Source: an uncultured Merdimonas sp. (GTDB lineage Bacteria > Bacillota > Clostridia > Lachnospirales > Lachnospiraceae). From it: DNA of 46,842 bases. Every line of letters begins with the position of its first letter. Within the stretch, counting starts at the first letter, position 1. A program made the translations under genes and the position numbers. The stretch covers positions 1 to 46,842 of the forward strand of contig CALWGE010000018.1 of assembly GCA_944378225.1 (NCBI GenBank). The letters are read 5' to 3'. Positions 14,314 to 22,723 of the stretch are shown here, in pieces. The notes below the pieces were generated by a model, which worked only from the letters and a program-made list of their open reading frames with translations, ran no database searches and was not told the DNA's origin.

Positions 14314-16653
14314 TCAGAATAATCCGCCGATAACATACACGGCAAAGGCTGCAATCCAGGCAACCACACACTGGGCTACAACTACGCCTGCCGCCCATTT
14401 TGCCCCAAGTTCGCGCTTGATAGCAGCCACAGCTGCCACGCAGGGGGTATAGAGAAGGCAGAATGTCAGAAGGCTGGCCGCCGCCAGTGGCGTAATGACT
14501 GCTTCCATAGCCTCCGTGCTTCCAAAGAGAACAGAAAGAGTCGATACCACGCTCTCCTTGGCCATAAATCCGGTGATAAGAGCTGTGGATACCCGCCAGT
14601 CTCCAAATCCCATAGGCGCAAACACAGGGGCAATCACACCTGCTGCCAGAGCCAGGATACTGTCTCTGGAGTCCTCCACCAGACCCAGATGAATGTCGAA
14701 AGTCTGCAGGAACCAGATCACAATTGTGGCCACAAAGATAACAGTAAAGGCCCTCTGAAGGAAATCCTTTGCTTTATCCCAGAGCAGAAGCCCTACGTTC
14801 TTTGCACCCGGCATCCGGTAGTTCGGAAGCTCCATGACAAAGGGAACGGCCTCGCCGCTGAACATGGTACGGCGCAGAAGCAGAGCCATGAGAATTCCCA
14901 TGAAAATGCCGCCGAAATACAGCAGAATCATCACAAGGGCCGCATGGTCCGGGAAAAAGGCAGCCGTAAAAAATCCATAAATAGGCAGCTTGGCAGAGCA
15001 GCTCATAAAAGGAGTCAGAAGGATCGTCAGCTTACGATCCCGCTCAGACGGCATGGTCCTGCTGGCCATGACGCCCGGTACTGTACAGCCAAAGCCCACG
15101 AGCATGGGTACAATACTTCTGCCGGACAGACCGATTTTTCTCAAAAGCTTGTCCATCACAAAGGCTACGCGAGCCATATATCCACTGTCCTCCAGAAGGG
15201 ACAGGAAGAAAAAGAGAGTGACGATCACCGGAAGGAAGCTTAAAACGCTTCCCACACCTCCGAAAATTCCGTCCATCACAAGAGAACGTATGGCAAAGCT
15301 GGCATTTCCGGCTTCCAGCAGCTGATCCACCAGAGACGCCAGGGCTGAAATGCCCTGCTCCAGAAGCCCCGACAGAAATGCGCCAATCACGCCGAAGGTC
15401 AGATAAAACACAAGTCCCATGATTGCCACAAAACAGGGGATTGCTGTATATTTTCCGGTCAGAATCCGGTCAATACTCTGACTTCGGAGATGCTCTTTGC
15501 TGTCATGAGGCCGGACAACTGTCTCATCACAGACTTTCTCTATAAAATCAAAACGCATATGAGCGATAGCCGCCGCCCGGTCAAGACCTCGCTCCTTCTC
15601 CATCTGAAGAATGATATGCTCCAGCATTTCTTTTTCATTATCATCCAGCCGGAGCTGCTCCAGAATCAGGCTGTCTCCCTCTGCCAGCTTGGCTGCCGCA
15701 AAGCGGACGGGAATCCCCGTCTGTTCAGCATGATCCTCTATCAGATGCATGATAGCGTGCAGGCACCGGTGCACAGCGCCTCCGTCATCATTGGCGTCAC
15801 AGTAATCGATTTCTGAAGGCCTTTCCTGATATTTGGCCACATGAAGCGCATGAGAAACCAGCTCGTCGATTCCCTCATTTTTTGCCGCGGAAATAGGAAC
15901 AACAGGGATTCCCAGCATCTCTTCCATACGGTTAATGTAGACAGAACCTCCGTTTTCCCGAACCTCATCCATCATATTCAGTGCCAGAACCATAGGAATA
16001 TTCAGTTCCATCAGCTGCATGGTCAGATACAGATTCCGCTCAATATTCGTGGCGTCAACAATATTAATAATTCCTCTGGGATGCTCATTCAGAACGAAGT
16101 TTCTGGTCACAATCTCCTCGCTGGAGTAGGGAGACATGGAATAAATACCGGGCAGATCCGTAACCAGCGTATTTTTCCTGCCGCGTATCTCTCCGTCTTT
16201 GCGGTCAACCGTTACTCCCGGGAAATTACCCACATGCTGGCTGGAGCCTGTAAGCTGATTGAACAGGGTCGTCTTTCCGCAGTTCTGGTTTCCCGCCAGG
16301 GCAAAGGTCAGGACCGTACCGTCAGGCAATGGATTCTCCGTAGATTTCATATGGAATTTTCCGCCCTCGCCCAGTCCCGGGTGAGGAACGAGACTGCCCT
16401 CTTTCTTTCTGGCAGTACTCTGCGCGTCCCGCACGTTTTCTATCTCTATTTTTTCCGCATCAGCCAGACGAAGGGTCAGTTCATAGCTGTGAATGCGAAG
16501 CTCTACCGGATCTCCCATGGGCGCGTATTTTACCATAGTCACATCCCCTGTAGGAATCAGACCCATATCCAGGAAATGCTGCCGCAGGGCTCCTTCTCCT
16601 CCCACCGACACAATTGTCGCTGTTTTTCCGATTGGTAATTCACGTAATGTCAT
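14314..16653 (-). CDS. feoB: Ferrous iron transporter FeoB with fused N-terminal FeoA domain
   Basis: The 779-aa protein starts with a FeoA SH3-like domain (residues 1-73: LRELPIGKTATIV, LRQHFLDMGLIP), followed by a polar linker and FeoB. The G domain shows G1 GNQNCGKTT, the FeoB mark GNFPGVTVDRK, G3 DLPGIYS and G4 NMMDE. The membrane part has two Gate-type domains (RSIVPMLVGFGCTVPGVMASR and a C-terminal equivalent with FMAKE, CxxYTPC). It imports Fe2+ driven or gated by GTP hydrolysis. A 7-1-7 Fur-type operator lies upstream (16725-16739), so repression by iron is expected. No separate feoA or feoC is present. Confidence 0.95.
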   Translation of the reverse strand: MTLRELPIGKTATIVSVGGEGALRQHFLDMGLIPTGDVTMVKYAPMGDPVELRIHSYELTLRLADAEKIEIENVRDAQSTARKKEGSLVPHPGLGEGGKFHMKSTENPLPDGTVLTFALAGNQNCGKTTLFNQLTGSSQHVGNFPGVTVDRKDGEIRGRKNTLVTDLPGIYSMSPYSSEEIVTRNFVLNEHPRGIINIVDATNIERNLYLTMQLMELNIPMVLALNMMDEVRENGGSVYINRMEEMLGIPVVPISAAKNEGIDELVSHALHVAKYQERPSEIDYCDANDDGGAVHRCLHAIMHLIEDHAEQTGIPVRFAAAKLAEGDSLILEQLRLDDNEKEMLEHIILQMEKERGLDRAAAIAHMRFDFIEKVCDETVVRPHDSKEHLRSQSIDRILTGKYTAIPCFVAIMGLVFYLTFGVIGAFLSGLLEQGISALASLVDQLLEAGNASFAIRSLVMDGIFGGVGSVLSFLPVIVTLFFFLSLLEDSGYMARVAFVMDKLLRKIGLSGRSIVPMLVGFGCTVPGVMASRTMPSERDRKLTILLTPFMSCSAKLPIYGFFTAAFFPDHAALVMILLYFGGIFMGILMALLLRRTMFSGEAVPFVMELPNYRMPGAKNVGLLLWDKAKDFLQRAFTVIFVATIVIWFLQTFDIHLGLVEDSRDSILALAAGVIAPVFAPMGFGDWRVSTALITGFMAKESVVSTLSVLFGSTEAMEAVITPLAAASLLTFCLLYTPCVAAVAAIKRELGAKWAAGVVVAQCVVAWIAAFAVYVIGGLF

Positions 16654-16724
16654 AAATATGCCTCTTTTTCTTCTGCTGTCCTGCTGCCGGAATCTTCAGA
16701 TTCTGACAGTTCCGGATTTCTAAA

Positions 16725-16739
16725 TGATAAAAATTATCA
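16725..16739. promoter_or_regulatory. Fur-type operator upstream of feoAB
   Basis: TGATAAAAATTATCA differs at one position from the 7-1-7 Fur consensus TGATAATnATTATCA. With flanking A and T it forms a 17-bp inverted repeat. It lies downstream of the promoter at 16754-16782, in the transcribed leader, where binding would block elongation or initiation. Confidence 0.7.
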
Positions 16740-16753
16740 TGTATTCACCGATT

Positions 16754-16782
16754 AGGTTATGCTGATTCTTATGATTTGTCAA
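16754..16782 (-). promoter_or_regulatory. Promoter of feoAB
   Basis: A perfect TTGACA (16777-16782, minus strand) is followed after 17 bases by the weak -10 TAACCT (16754-16759). Confidence 0.5.
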
Positions 16783-16807
16783 GTGTGGATACACACTAAA
16801 GATGCAT

Positions 16808-16845
16808 AAAAAAGCAGACGGCTTTTCACGAAAACCATCTGCTTT
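16808..16845 (-). terminator. Rho-independent terminator of the cls...yjjG group
   Basis: Reading leftward, GCAGATGGTTTT pairs with AAAAGCCGTCTGC around a 4-base loop and is followed by six T residues. Confidence 0.85.
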
Positions 16846-16882
16846 CCCTTTTCTTTTTCTGCTGCCTGCGGCAGACCAATCA

Positions 16883-17584
16883 TTACATTATGCTGAGAAT
16901 CCCCGGCAGCTCTGAAAGCTTTCGAATCTCTCTGTCCGGCCTCAGTTCCTCTCCGCCTCCGGCTTCTTCCAGAGATATTCCTCCGGGATTGAACCAGACT
17001 GTACGGATTTCCGCATTGATTCCTCCCTGGATATCCGAACTGAGACTGTCTCCTACGATAACGGAACTCTCTCTGGAAAATCCCGGAATACGTGAAAAAC
17101 AGCTCTCAAAATACCGGATATCCGGTTTGTCGAATCCCACCTCTTCTGAAATAAAAATATCCTCAAAATATTTTCCCAGATCCGCGCTTTTCAGACGTCC
17201 TCTCTGTACAGACGCTGTTCCGTTGGTAACGAGATACAGACGGTAACGGCCATGGAGCGTCTCAAGAAGTTCTTCTGCACCCTCCATAAAATAATGGCCG
17301 ATACCCAGAAGCGATTCATATACTGCCGCTGCCTGCTCCGCAGACACATCTGCCCCCAGTTCCTCAAACAGCAGACGAAACCGCCGCAGCTTCACCTCTC
17401 TGCGGGTGATCTCACCTTTCTCAAGAAGCTTCCACTGAGCCTGATTCAATACACTGTAGCGGGCGCAGATTTCTTCTGTCGGTGAGATTCCCAGCTGCTC
17501 CAGCGTCTTTGTGAGCGCAGCCCGCTCCGCTTTGCTGAAATCCAGTATTGTATTATCAAGATCAAATAAAACTGTATCTGTCAT
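16883..17584 (-). CDS. yjjG: HAD-family nucleotidase, YjjG type
   Basis: The 233-aa protein has the HAD motifs VLFDLDNTILDF (residues 5-16, with the nucleophile and acid/base Asp), VTNGT (motif II), and VGDSLSSDIQGGINA (motif IV). Length and sequence fit the YjjG noncanonical pyrimidine nucleotidase group, which dephosphorylates damaged or unusual pyrimidine nucleotides. The start at 17584 overlaps the stop of the GNAT gene (ATGA), showing coupled translation. A longer frame to 17668 would overlap that gene heavily. Confidence 0.85.
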   Translation of the reverse strand: MTDTVLFDLDNTILDFSKAERAALTKTLEQLGISPTEEICARYSVLNQAQWKLLEKGEITRREVKLRRFRLLFEELGADVSAEQAAAVYESLLGIGHYFMEGAEELLETLHGRYRLYLVTNGTASVQRGRLKSADLGKYFEDIFISEEVGFDKPDIRYFESCFSRIPGFSRESSVIVGDSLSSDIQGGINAEIRTVWFNPGGISLEEAGGGEELRPDREIRKLSELPGILSIM

Positions 17585-18120
17585 TGATATTCCGACTCCG
17601 TTTTTTCCTTTGTGTTTCCTGTATTTCTGAGCTCCATCTCTGCAAGGTGCCATTCTTCTCCCATACACTGATAAAGCTCCGGTTCCTTTCCCGGCGTTCT
17701 CCGAAAGCCGCAGGCCTCATAGCAGCGCACAGCAGCATAATTCTCCAGAAACACCAGGATCGTCACTCTTCCCGCCCCGGCGTAATCAAAGGCAAAGCGG
17801 GAAGCCCGGGATACCATTTCCCGACCATAGCCGCGGCCTCTTCGGCCGCCGTCCACTACGATCAGTCCGAGGCGCAGCTCCTGCTTTTCTTCGTCCAGAA
17901 ACCGCATCATTACATGACCTGCCGTTCCTTCTTCATCAAAAGCCGTCATCGCCCACAGATCTGCTCCTGCATTTCTGTCATAATATGCGTTCAGCATCCC
18001 CGGCGTCAGCGGAAAACCCTGAATCTTTCCGGCGCTCCACAGCTCAAAAGCCTTTTTATCCGGGAACCATCTGCAGACCGTCTCCGCGTCCTGCCTGGTA
18101 TAAGGTCTCAGTCTCAGCAT
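17581..18120 (-). CDS. GNAT-family N-acetyltransferase (RimJ/RimL-like)
   Basis: The 179-aa protein begins LRLRPYTRQDAETVCRWF, typical of the RimJ/RimL branch, and has the acetyl-CoA loop GGRRGRGYGREMV near residues 92-104 and the C-terminal ENYAAVRCYEACGF helix. The substrate is unknown. GAGGG stands before the ATG at 18120. It lies 16 bases behind the FKBP lipoprotein gene and overlaps yjjG by 4 bases. Confidence 0.85.
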   Translation of the reverse strand: MLRLRPYTRQDAETVCRWFPDKKAFELWSAGKIQGFPLTPGMLNAYYDRNAGADLWAMTAFDEEGTAGHVMMRFLDEEKQELRLGLIVVDGGRRGRGYGREMVSRASRFAFDYAGAGRVTILVFLENYAAVRCYEACGFRRTPGKEPELYQCMGEEWHLAEMELRNTGNTKEKTESEYQ

Positions 18121-18136
18121 TTTTATACCCTCAGTT

Positions 18137-19240
18137 TCAGATCTCCACAGCCTGCTCTGTAACAAGAGCCACAACCTTGTCGTAAATCAGACTGTTTTCT
18201 ACCATATTCCGTCCATACTGCTCCTCAAAGGCTTCCGGCGATTCTGCTCCGTACTCATCCGCCAGCGTCTGCAGACCTGTCTGATACTCTTCCTCAGACA
18301 CAGAAATATTTTCTTCTTTTGCAATGGCATCTACTGCCAGTGTACATTTCAGCTGAAATTCTGCCCACTTCTCCACTTCGCTGTCAAAATCCTCCCGGCT
18401 CATCTGCATGGCTCCCACAAGGAAATCATCCAGCTCCATACCATAATACGAAGCATAGGTTTCGTATTCCTGGGTACGGCTGTCGCGCAGGGACTGAAGT
18501 TCTTCCTCAGAACACTCAAACTCAGAATCATCAATCACAGCCTGCATGGCGTCATACTCTTTCTGGGCAGCTGCGCTCTCCTCTTTCTGCTGCTGGAGAG
18601 AGGCTCTGAGGCTTTCCTCATAAGACGCGGCGCTGTCTGCGCCGGTATACTCTTTGGCAAACTCATCATTCCATTCCGGCGTAACGTGTTCTACAATTGC
18701 ATGAATTTCAACCTCAAACACCACATCCTTACCTGCCAGATCCGGGTTCATGCTGTAGGGATCCGGAAAAGTCAGCGGCAGATCCACAGTAGTTCCCACC
18801 TCTTTGCCAATCAGTCCGTCTTCAAAGCCATCAATGAAGGAACCTGAACCAATCTCCAGATCAAAACCTTCTCCGCCTGAGCTGCCTCCCTCAAACTCTT
18901 CCCCGTCCAGTCTTCCGGTGTAATCAATATTAACTATGTCTCCCTCTTCTACCACTGTCTTTCCCTCCACGGGAACAGATTCAGGATAGGATGCGAGCAG
19001 ATTATCGATCTGAGCCTGCACCTCTTCATCCGTCACTTCCGTGCTGACAGCTGCAATCTCTACACCCTTATATTTACCAAGTCTGGTCAGGCTGCTGTCC
19101 GGATATTCTGCGGCAATATCTCCGACAGCGATTTCCTGTGCCGCATTGTTTTCTGTAGAAACATCCCCGCTTTTGCCGCATGCTGCCGTCAGAGACAGTG
19201 CGCAGCTTAAAGCAAGTAACGCAATCCAACGATTTTTCAT
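18137..19240 (-). CDS. Secreted trigger-factor-like FKBP peptidyl-prolyl isomerase lipoprotein
   Basis: The 367-aa protein starts with a lipoprotein signal (MKNRWIALLALSCALSLTAAC, lipobox ending at Cys 21). Residues about 85-190 form an FKBP domain (EEGDIVNIDYTGRLDGEEF, GSFIDGFEDGLIG), and the rest is helical and resembles the C-terminal chaperone domain of trigger factor. The ribosome-binding domain is absent. It should help proteins fold outside the membrane, as PrsA does in other Firmicutes. The ATG at 19240 was chosen because it starts the signal peptide. It lies 104 bases behind cls. Confidence 0.88.
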   Translation of the reverse strand: MKNRWIALLALSCALSLTAACGKSGDVSTENNAAQEIAVGDIAAEYPDSSLTRLGKYKGVEIAAVSTEVTDEEVQAQIDNLLASYPESVPVEGKTVVEEGDIVNIDYTGRLDGEEFEGGSSGGEGFDLEIGSGSFIDGFEDGLIGKEVGTTVDLPLTFPDPYSMNPDLAGKDVVFEVEIHAIVEHVTPEWNDEFAKEYTGADSAASYEESLRASLQQQKEESAAAQKEYDAMQAVIDDSEFECSEEELQSLRDSRTQEYETYASYYGMELDDFLVGAMQMSREDFDSEVEKWAEFQLKCTLAVDAIAKEENISVSEEEYQTGLQTLADEYGAESPEAFEEQYGRNMVENSLIYDKVVALVTEQAVEI

Positions 19241-19344
19241 ACTTTTTTCTCCTCTTATTTTTCCATGTCTGCCGGCCATAAAACCGACAAGGAAACCTTA
19301 CCACATTTCCTCTTCAAGAGCAAGCAGTGCTTTTCCCCGACACA

Positions 19345-20826
19345 TCACAGCAGCGGAGACAGAAGCCTGGAAAACTGCTCCCGGATACGCACCAGATACG
19401 ATCTGTGCCCATACAGATACTGAGTAATTCTGGTACAGTGCTTCAGATCTTCCTCAAAAATATGCTCCAGTCTTCTCGCCACACGACAGCTGTAAATAAC
19501 TGCATTAACCTCAAAATTCAGCTTAAAACTCCGGATGTCCATATTGGCTGTCCCATAGCTGCTCACGAGACCGTCCACCACCATGCCCTTGGCATGCAGA
19601 AAACCATTGTCATACGTATAGCATTTGACGCCTGCTTCCAGCAGATCTCCGATATAAGAGTAGGTCGCCCAATAGACAAAGGGATGATCCGGCTTGCAGG
19701 GGATCATGATCTTCACATCCACCCCTGACATTGCGGCAATGCAGATTGCATTCATCACGGATTCATCCGGAATAAAATAGGGCGTCTGGATATAAATACT
19801 CTTTCTGGCCTTACTGATCATCTTCAGATAAACATTCCGGATGTTCTGCCATTTGGAGTCCGGTCCGCTGGAGATAATCTGAACAGCCTCGTCCCCTGCT
19901 TTCCTTTCTTCCTCCGGCGGAAAATACCGGTCTGACATAAACAGATTCTGTTTTGTGGCATAGTTCCAGTCCAGGATGAACCGGATATTCAGGGAAAGCA
20001 CAGCCGGTCCGCGAATCCGCAGATGAGTATCTCTCCAGTATCCGAATCTGGGATCCAGCCCCAGATACTCACGGCCGATATTAAAACCTCCCACAAATGC
20101 TGTAGAGCCATCTATAACCACAATTTTTCTGTGATTCCGGTAGTTCATACGCAGCTGCAGTCTGCCCAGCAGCGCCGGGAAAAATTCTCCCACCTGAATT
20201 CCCGCCGCACGGATTCGCTGCCAGTCCTGCCTTTTCATTTTTCGACAGCCCATGCTGTCATAAAGCAGGCGTACTTCTACTCCTTCTTTCACTTTTTCCG
20301 CCAGCAGTTTTTCCAGAGGCTGCCAGAGTTCATCATTACGGATAATGTAATACTGTATATGAATAAACTTCTTCGCTTTTCTGATCTCTCTGTACAGTGC
20401 ATCAAACTTTTCTTTTCCATCCGTATAAATTTCCACCTCATTGTCTGCGGTATATACGGCATCCGCGGCCTCCAGGTTCAGCAGCACCATGTCCGAAAAT
20501 TTCCGGAGTCTGGGGTCCGACGGAGCAAATTCATCCCGGATGATTGTCAGTGCCTGTCCGGTGACTGCAGAATACATGGCATCTTCAATCTCTTTGGTCC
20601 GGAACATATGCTGCTTGTGAAAGTCATGCCCAATCATAAAATACAGAAAGACGCCCAGAATCGGAATAAAATACAAAAGAAGCAGCCAGGTCCATACTGT
20701 TTTGGGATCCCGGCGCTCAAAAAAGACTATTACAACGGACAGAAGAAAGTTAATAAAAAACAAATGATCCATCCAGAAGCCTGCCGCTTCTTTTATTATA
20801 TTCCATGCCCATACCGCTATCTCCAT
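19345..20826 (-). CDS. cls: Cardiolipin synthase (phospholipase D family)
   Basis: The 493-aa enzyme joins two phosphatidylglycerol molecules into cardiolipin at the membrane. It has two N-terminal membrane helices (about residues 20-65) and two HKD motifs: HRKIVVIDGSTAFVGGFNI near residue 231 and HAKGMVVDGLVSSYGTANMD near residue 410. Length is normal. AAGGAGGGG precedes the ATG. It heads a leftward group with the foldase lipoprotein, a GNAT and yjjG. Confidence 0.95.
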   Translation of the reverse strand: MEIAVWAWNIIKEAAGFWMDHLFFINFLLSVVIVFFERRDPKTVWTWLLLLYFIPILGVFLYFMIGHDFHKQHMFRTKEIEDAMYSAVTGQALTIIRDEFAPSDPRLRKFSDMVLLNLEAADAVYTADNEVEIYTDGKEKFDALYREIRKAKKFIHIQYYIIRNDELWQPLEKLLAEKVKEGVEVRLLYDSMGCRKMKRQDWQRIRAAGIQVGEFFPALLGRLQLRMNYRNHRKIVVIDGSTAFVGGFNIGREYLGLDPRFGYWRDTHLRIRGPAVLSLNIRFILDWNYATKQNLFMSDRYFPPEEERKAGDEAVQIISSGPDSKWQNIRNVYLKMISKARKSIYIQTPYFIPDESVMNAICIAAMSGVDVKIMIPCKPDHPFVYWATYSYIGDLLEAGVKCYTYDNGFLHAKGMVVDGLVSSYGTANMDIRSFKLNFEVNAVIYSCRVARRLEHIFEEDLKHCTRITQYLYGHRSYLVRIREQFSRLLSPLL

Positions 20827-20847
20827 GTCTGCCCCTCCTTACCCTGA

Positions 20848-20856
20848 AGTATACCA
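20848..20856 (-). promoter_or_regulatory. Extended -10 promoter of cls
   Basis: The minus strand reads TGGTATACT, an extended -10 element about 20 bases upstream of the cls ATG. No clear -35 is seen. Confidence 0.45.
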
Positions 20857-20863
20857 TTTTCCC

Positions 20864-20892
20864 TTGCGCTTTACCACAAAAACTGCTATAAT
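20864..20892 (+). promoter_or_regulatory. Sigma-A promoter of the small membrane protein gene
   Basis: TTGCGC (20864-20869) and TATAAT (20887-20892) are spaced by 17 bases, with an added TG extension at 20884-20885. It is divergent from cls. Confidence 0.7.
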
Positions 20893-20930
20893 GTGTTTTA
20901 CGTGAAATACTGAGGAGGATTCGTAATAAT

Positions 20931-21377
20931 ATGAATACACCGACAATTATTTTTATTGTAATTATCATCATATTGATTGCTGCTCTGGTTGCTCTTTATT
21001 TCTTCGGAAAGAAGGCACAGCGCCGTCAGGCCGTACAGCAGGAACAGATGGCAGCCATTGCTCAGACAGTCAGCATGCTGATCATTGACAAGAAAAAGCT
21101 GAAGATATCACAGTCCGGTCTTCCCGCTCAGGTCATTGAACAGACACCGCGGTGGCTCCGCTGGAACAAGCTTCCTATTGTAAAAGCCAAAGTCGGACCC
21201 AAAATCATGACACTTGCCTGCGACGCAAAAGTCTTCGAAGTACTTCCGGTAAAGAAGGAAGTAAAGGTAGTAGTCAGCGGTATTTACATCACTGAGGTCA
21301 AGAGCGCGAGAGGCGGTCTTGAGGTTCCGGTGAAAAAGGAAAAATTCTTCAAGAGAATTTTCAGCAGAAAGAAATAA
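20931..21377 (+). CDS. Single-pass membrane protein, unknown
   Basis: The 148-aa protein has one N-terminal membrane helix (about residues 6-26), then a basic soluble part of about 115 residues with a Lys/Arg-rich end. I do not recognise a family; the segment PRWLRWNKLPIVKAKVGPKI looks conserved-type rather than random. GAGGAGG precedes the ATG, and the gene has its own promoter and terminator, so it is real. Confidence 0.75.
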   Translation: MNTPTIIFIVIIIILIAALVALYFFGKKAQRRQAVQQEQMAAIAQTVSMLIIDKKKLKISQSGLPAQVIEQTPRWLRWNKLPIVKAKVGPKIMTLACDAKVFEVLPVKKEVKVVVSGIYITEVKSARGGLEVPVKKEKFFKRIFSRKK

Positions 21378-21390
21378 ACATGTACATGAA

Positions 21391-21427
21391 AAACATCGTC
21401 CTGTTCAGAAGTACAGGGCGATGTTTT
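21391..21427 (+). terminator. Rho-independent terminator after the 148-aa membrane protein
   Basis: AACATCGTCCTGT pairs with ACAGGGCGATGTT (one wobble) across an 8-base loop and is followed by a T run. Confidence 0.9.
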
Positions 21428-21462
21428 TATTTTCAGACTGATCATTCCCGTCTGCGTATCGC

Positions 21463-21622
21463 TTATTTTTTCTCATACAGTTTTTTAATAATCTCCACAC
21501 ACTATGTTATACAGGGAATTCACCAGAAGTGAAATGACGCAGGGAATTGCGAATTTTGCGATCAGCCGCCCTATGGGTTCTGTCGCAAAAATACTCTTGT
21601 TTTCTGAGATTGATTTTTCCAT
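21463..21622 (-). pseudogene. Remnant of a MATE-family efflux transporter gene
   Basis: A strong site (AAGGAGAGGAG) and ATG at 21622 open a frame with the hallmark MATE N-terminus: ATEPIGRLIAKFAIPCVISL then LVNSLYNIV, which stops at 21485 after 45 codons. In a different frame the same stretch then reads VEIIKKLYEKK and a TAA at 21463, which looks like a MATE C-terminal tail. About 400 residues of membrane protein are therefore missing: an internal, out-of-frame deletion that left only the two ends. It lies behind marR and a copy of the marR operator. The N-terminal identity is solid; the C-terminal one is inference. Confidence 0.7.
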
Positions 21623-21644
21623 TTTTTTCTCCTCTCCTTATTAC

Positions 21645-21656
21645 GTAACTAGTTAC
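21645..21656. promoter_or_regulatory. Operator-like palindrome before the MATE remnant
   Basis: GTAACTAGTTAC is a perfect 12-bp palindrome about 20 bases upstream of the MATE start. It matches GTAACCAGTTAC upstream of marR (22202-22213). Confidence 0.65.
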
Positions 21657-21738
21657 CTATTTGTTTAAAAATCAGGCAGTGACACTGAGAATATTTCTCA
21701 GTACACTGCTCTGGAAATGCTGTTTCCCGGCTTTCCGG

Positions 21739-22179
21739 CTACTCAGAATCAATATTGTTTAAAACCAGATCCGTTATTTTAAGCAAGGCTTCCTTCTGCT
21801 TTTCAGAAAAATTTCTGCACAGTTCCGACAGAACTTCTTCATCCAGTGCAAGGATCACCTTATGAATGCCGGCTGAGCTTGCCGTACAGGTGATTTTTTT
21901 ATACCTCCGGTCTATGGCGCTGGGAACGCATTGGATAAAGCCTTTGCTTTCCAGTCTCTGCAGAAGCTTTGTCATCGCAGGATGTGTAACGTGTTCGATG
22001 CGTTCCAGATCATTCTGGTGGATTTCCGTCTCACCGGAAGCCTCCAGACGGCTGATAGAACCCAGTACTCGCAGCTGTACCGATGTGAGTCCCATGGCGC
22101 TGGCTTTATCGTCCATTTTCTTACGAAAAGCCCTGTTTATAATAGCAATTTTAAGGCCGAAGGGCATCATTCCCGGCAT
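21739..22179 (-). CDS. MarR-family transcriptional regulator
   Basis: The 146-aa protein has the MarR winged-helix pattern: LTSVQLRVLGSISRL near residue 31, a recognition region VTHPAMTKLLQRLESKGFIQ (about 68-87), and the wing PSAIDRRYKKITCT. MarR proteins bind as dimers to palindromes and release on binding drugs or phenolic ligands. A GTAACcaGTTAC repeat directly follows its own -10 box and recurs before the MATE remnant, suggesting autorepression and repression of the lost pump. The start is set by GGGAGAG upstream; an ATG eight bases earlier is out of frame. Confidence 0.9.
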   Translation of the reverse strand: MPGMMPFGLKIAIINRAFRKKMDDKASAMGLTSVQLRVLGSISRLEASGETEIHQNDLERIEHVTHPAMTKLLQRLESKGFIQCVPSAIDRRYKKITCTASSAGIHKVILALDEEVLSELCRNFSEKQKEALLKITDLVLNNIDSE

Positions 22180-22201
22180 TGTTTCATCTCTCCCTTAATA
22201 A

Positions 22202-22242
22202 GTAACCAGTTACATAATATAGTACCACACACTTTTTGTCAA
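22202..22242 (-). promoter_or_regulatory. marR promoter with overlapping operator
   Basis: On the minus strand TTGACA (22237-22242), a 17-base spacer and TATTAT (22214-22219) are followed at once by the operator GTAACTGGTTAC (22202-22213), covering the expected transcription start. Confidence 0.7.
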
Positions 22243-22268
22243 GGCAGAACTGTATGCAGACCTGACTC

Positions 22269-22718
22269 CTATGACTGAATGAGACTGAGACTTCCTGCCT
22301 CCCTGGGCCTCACATTCATCTCAATCGTACACTCTGACAGATTTTGTTCATTAACTTCCAGAACATATTCCGCCCGGATGGAAATACTGTTCTCTGTCTC
22401 TGTAACTTCCACATCCTGACCTGTCAGGGTCAGCTCAATATCTCCGAAAGGTGTCTGATAGACAGTTCTGTGCCGTTTTCCCTTCTCCACCACCAGTCGG
22501 GCGTTGATCAGCCCTTTTTTGGTAATCTCCAGTGCGTTTTCACCCACCTTTATGACATTGCCTGTATGACCGGTCATACCCTCCGTCACTTCATCATAAA
22601 GGATGTAATGCTTTCCGCCGCGGTGATAGTAATCGCCTGCTGTGACTACTTCAACATTTCCGTTTTCTCCATCTGTCAGATGAAGACCCGCGATCGTAAG
22701 CAGGATTTCTTTTGTCAT
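22269..22718 (-). CDS. DUF1934 family protein (YwiB-like)
   Basis: The 149-aa protein fits the DUF1934 beta-barrel family: a start of strands ILLTIAGLH, GKHYILYDE, then TVYQTPFGDIELTL and the regular C-terminal strand EYVLEVNEQNLSECTIEM. The structure resembles calycin-type barrels, and the function is unknown. It follows murI by 5 bases and ends the ispE-gntR-murI operon. Confidence 0.8.
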   Translation of the reverse strand: MTKEILLTIAGLHLTDGENGNVEVVTAGDYYHRGGKHYILYDEVTEGMTGHTGNVIKVGENALEITKKGLINARLVVEKGKRHRTVYQTPFGDIELTLTGQDVEVTETENSISIRAEYVLEVNEQNLSECTIEMNVRPREAGSLSLIQS

Positions 22719-22723
22719 AAATG

